Source of the DNA: Orthonyx spaldingii
Lineage: Eukaryota > Chordata > Aves > Passeriformes > Orthonychidae
Direction of reading: 5' to 3'
Length of the DNA stretch: 64,000 nt
Assembly (NCBI GenBank): GCA_013397795.1
Contig: VZTJ01001761.1
Coordinates: 932,749 to 996,748, forward strand
Part shown: positions 61,201 to 64,000 of the stretch, in pieces
How positions within the stretch are numbered: the first letter of the stretch is position 1
How the letters are laid out: each line of letters opens with the position of its first letter
The notes under the pieces: model-generated
Database searches by the model: none
What the model was told of the DNA's origin: nothing
What the model saw: only the letters and a program-made list of their open reading frames with translations
Position numbers and translations under genes: made by a program

Positions 61201-64000
61201 ATCCTCATCTTCATCTGGGTAAAGAGACTTTTCATGAGATCATAATGTCTTCAGTATTTCACATATGTGTTTTCTTGGTGTAAACTACAGATAAAAAGCA
61301 CATGATAGAATTTCATCCTTTTGCACTGCAGGTGAGGGAATGTCTCAGGCTGTTCCATCCAGCTCTTGTTTTTTCCCACCCATGTACACATAAACACATT
61401 CCTGAAGCTCAAACTCAGCTGTGTGTCTGTAGTCCAGGGCATGCCTCTGCTGTTAAATTTTAATGAGAATAAGATTGAAATTTTAGGGATTAATGACTGC
61501 TTGGCAAAAATTCAGCTGATATCTACTTTATCTGCACCGCTTCTTCCAACCTCCCTTCCACAATGAATAACTGAAAAGGACCGAGGAACTGAAAGCTGTT
61601 TCTAGGATACAATGTGCAGCACTTCCTACTCTTGGCTCTCTCTAACTTCAGCCTCTCAGCTCTGTCATTTTTTTCTGTCTATGAATTTAAAATAGCTTTT
61701 GCCACCAGATAGTGAAGTGAAAGCAACAGCATTTGTCCCAGCTGTGCGTGGGATCACCTTGCTACCGTGGTAAAATCGAAGGGGCTGATCTTCTCATGGA
61801 TTTTGCATTAAGGTAATTTCCACACCTTACTTATCCTGCTGTTTGGGTAAAACCTTTCCTGCAGTGAGTTCAGAGGTTTTGTGTATGTGTGTGAGAGCAC
61901 ATATGTCTCTGTGCAAAGCATGGCTTCTCTGCACTGGCATTCCAGCTGGCAGTTCCTGGAAAGCTGTCTGGAAAGCCACCCCGCAGCTCCAAAAGCTGCT
62001 GCAAAAGGGAATTCATGAATGATGTGGCCTCCCTCCTGTCACTCATACCTGTGTTGTCCTTTCTGTGCTCCGGCACATTGGCAGAATGGGAAAGAGATGG
62101 TTGCTTTTTTTGTAATCCGTCTTTGAAGGGAGAACAAATTCCTTATGGGACTCCTGGTTTTTTTGAGCCAGTCCAGCTGAGAGAAAGAAAGGTCTTTTGA
62201 ACTGTTTTGCCACAGGTTCATCTGGGTATAAACACTTTGGGTACATTGATCCATTGTAAACTCCTGGAACAGGAACAGGATGCAGGTATGGTGGACAATT
62301 ATTATAAAACAATTGCTGCTCTATATCCAGCCAGTTTACAGCTTTCTGCTGTCCCCGAGATATAGGTGCTGGTTTCATGTTCTTGGCAGCTCTCCACGCT
62401 CTAAGTCAAGGTCCCTCTTTTTGACCAGGAGCTGGCAGGAGGCTCACAGGTCACTGGTGAGGGGCTATGGAGAAAAGCTTCCCTCCAACTGGAAAACTCA
62501 AGAGATTCTTTTGTCATTTAAGCTTGGGAGACAAACGTCCTCACCAGCATTTTGCACTTGCAGTACATGATTACTCTGAGATTTAGGAAGCAAACAAACA
62601 GTAATCATTAGGAGCAGTTTATTAAACAAAATAAATTTCTCCTTGTGCCGTTGACTAAAAAGCAAGCAATTTAGCTGTTCCTAATTATGAGGTAATGCCT
62701 AGATTTTTCTAAACTGAAATGACAGTTTATATACACTTTTTATTCTTTAGGTATGAAATGACTTTTTGAGTGTTTTACACAGATGAACTCTTTGATATCT
62801 CCTGTCCACTAGTACCCCATGTGTAAGGGATTGAAAATAGGGTTGTAAGTGATTGAAAATTGTGCTGTAAATCTTGGTGCTGCTTCAAGGAAATTGCAGA
62901 GCCTTGAATACGTGGCACATACCTACAGTATTTTATACCTGCCCTGATGTTTAACAGAGGGGTGCTTTTTCTCAGCCAGTTCAGTCAGATACACACGTTC
63001 ACTCCAGGCCCACGTTTGGGATGGCAAAATGAAATAGTTCCCATAGTTATTCCTAGAAGTTAATTGGCTGTGACAGTGGGAAAGTGACCACCTCATGATT
63101 CTTGGATATTTATAACAAGGCTGTCACTTGCTAGGTTAGTCAGGTCATAGAGGAGACAAGAGTGTGAAGTCAGGTTTCTGGCAGCACACAGAGCTGAACC
63201 TGCATCGTTGTGCTTCCTTGCCATTGCTTAGATGTTGGCAGGAAGGATCTCTGGGTGCAGAGTTTGTAACTCGACACCAGCTGTGATCCCTATCTTTGGG
63301 AAACGTGGCTTCGCTGCTGCAGAGCTCTGTAGGTGCATCTGCATTTCCTTCATCACATGCCTCCAGAGTCTGGCCTGGGATTAATGAAATGGAGATGTCT
63401 TTTCTGCTCCTGCTTTCGTGAGCTCAAGGTCAGACTTCCAGGGGCAGAGCAGAGTTGTGGCACAGGGAGGTGGCAGAGGACAGGGAGAAATGTCACGGTG
63501 CCATCCCTCAGCTGCAGCGACTGCACCACCCTGCTGCCCATCTGCACCATGTGCTGACTGCTCAATGGGGGACAGAGAGAGAGGTTTGGGGGTTTTTGCC
63601 TCTACTTTGTGTATTTAGCAAGTGGCACTGCCACTGTCGTGCCTCAGGACTTACTGTAGCTGTGCAGTTCCCTAATGCATGAGGAGATGTTTGTTTGACT
63701 CTCCAATTTTTACACGTAATCAAGACTTAATGTGCTAAATGTGTTCGCTGTAAACTGGTATCAGCACAGCTGAGCATGACCCGAGCAGCTGGGAATATTT
63801 CTGAGAGCATTTTTTTGTGGTTTTGAGAGTTAAAAGAGCAAAAGAGTTACACCAGCAGGGGAAAAAACCCCCTCAAATTGCATGTTTTGTGCAAATCAGA
63901 GGTATTTTATTGGTAATGATAGGCTAACCCGGAACAGATTATTTCAAAGATCTGTCTCATTTAGAGTACCATTTATAAATGTTGTCACTGCTCAGAAAAA
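58251..64000. other. Non-coding stretch to the window end
   Basis: No gene is recognised. The frame at plus 59414-59884 (156 codons, the longest outside the island and GA array) and the charged minus frame at 59440-59688 overlap on opposite strands; neither has a known domain. A T run lies at 58806-58818. An inverted half-site pair at 60089-60102 is listed separately. Confidence 0.55.
60089..60102. promoter_or_regulatory. Nuclear-receptor-type inverted repeat (IR2)
   Basis: AGTTCA, a two-base spacer (TG), then TGAACC: two RGTTCA half-sites in inverted orientation. It lies in AT-rich DNA between other TAAT-type cores. It is a short match and may be coincidental. Confidence 0.2.

Overview
This window is vertebrate nuclear DNA, most probably from a bird. 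It has no operon-like gene packing, is AT-rich, and its open frames are short and scattered. It carries three pieces of chicken-repeat-1 (CR1) LINE, including one with the diagnostic ATTCTATGA terminus at 22642-22650. There is one assembly gap (7590-7761) and one isolated N (11566). I recognise no gene by homology, and only one piece of coding sequence is moderately supported.

Layout. Positions 1-1335 look like intronic or flanking DNA. A CpG island covers about 1366-2250. Within it, read on the minus strand, an ATG in a strong Kozak context (1745-1743) is followed 14 nt later by a consensus splice donor (GTGAGT). I read this as the promoter and first coding exon of a minus-strand gene that leaves the window at the left edge. 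The island also holds a GC box, an NF-kB-type decamer and a CCGAG-rich leader. Most of the rest, about 62 kb, would then lie upstream of that gene and looks non-coding.

Three structures stand out. (a) At 7762-8457, right after the gap, a pure GA array has 13 copies of a 50-bp higher-order unit with no variation. (b) At 11752-12925, two 284-bp arms form an inverted repeat that differs at only two bases around a 606-bp spacer, next to a G/T-rich tract with five G-runs. (c) Several short stretches (18.26-18.54, 46.70-46.95, 47.49-47.60 and 58.08-58.25 kb) are dense in palindromes and factor-type motifs and could be distal regulatory elements. Their conservation cannot be judged from one sequence.

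Open frames of 60-150 codons elsewhere are at the level expected by chance, and many depend on non-ATG starts. Two of them (minus strand 5250-5585; plus strand 3094-3305) follow good splice-acceptor-like sequence and are listed as weak exon candidates only.
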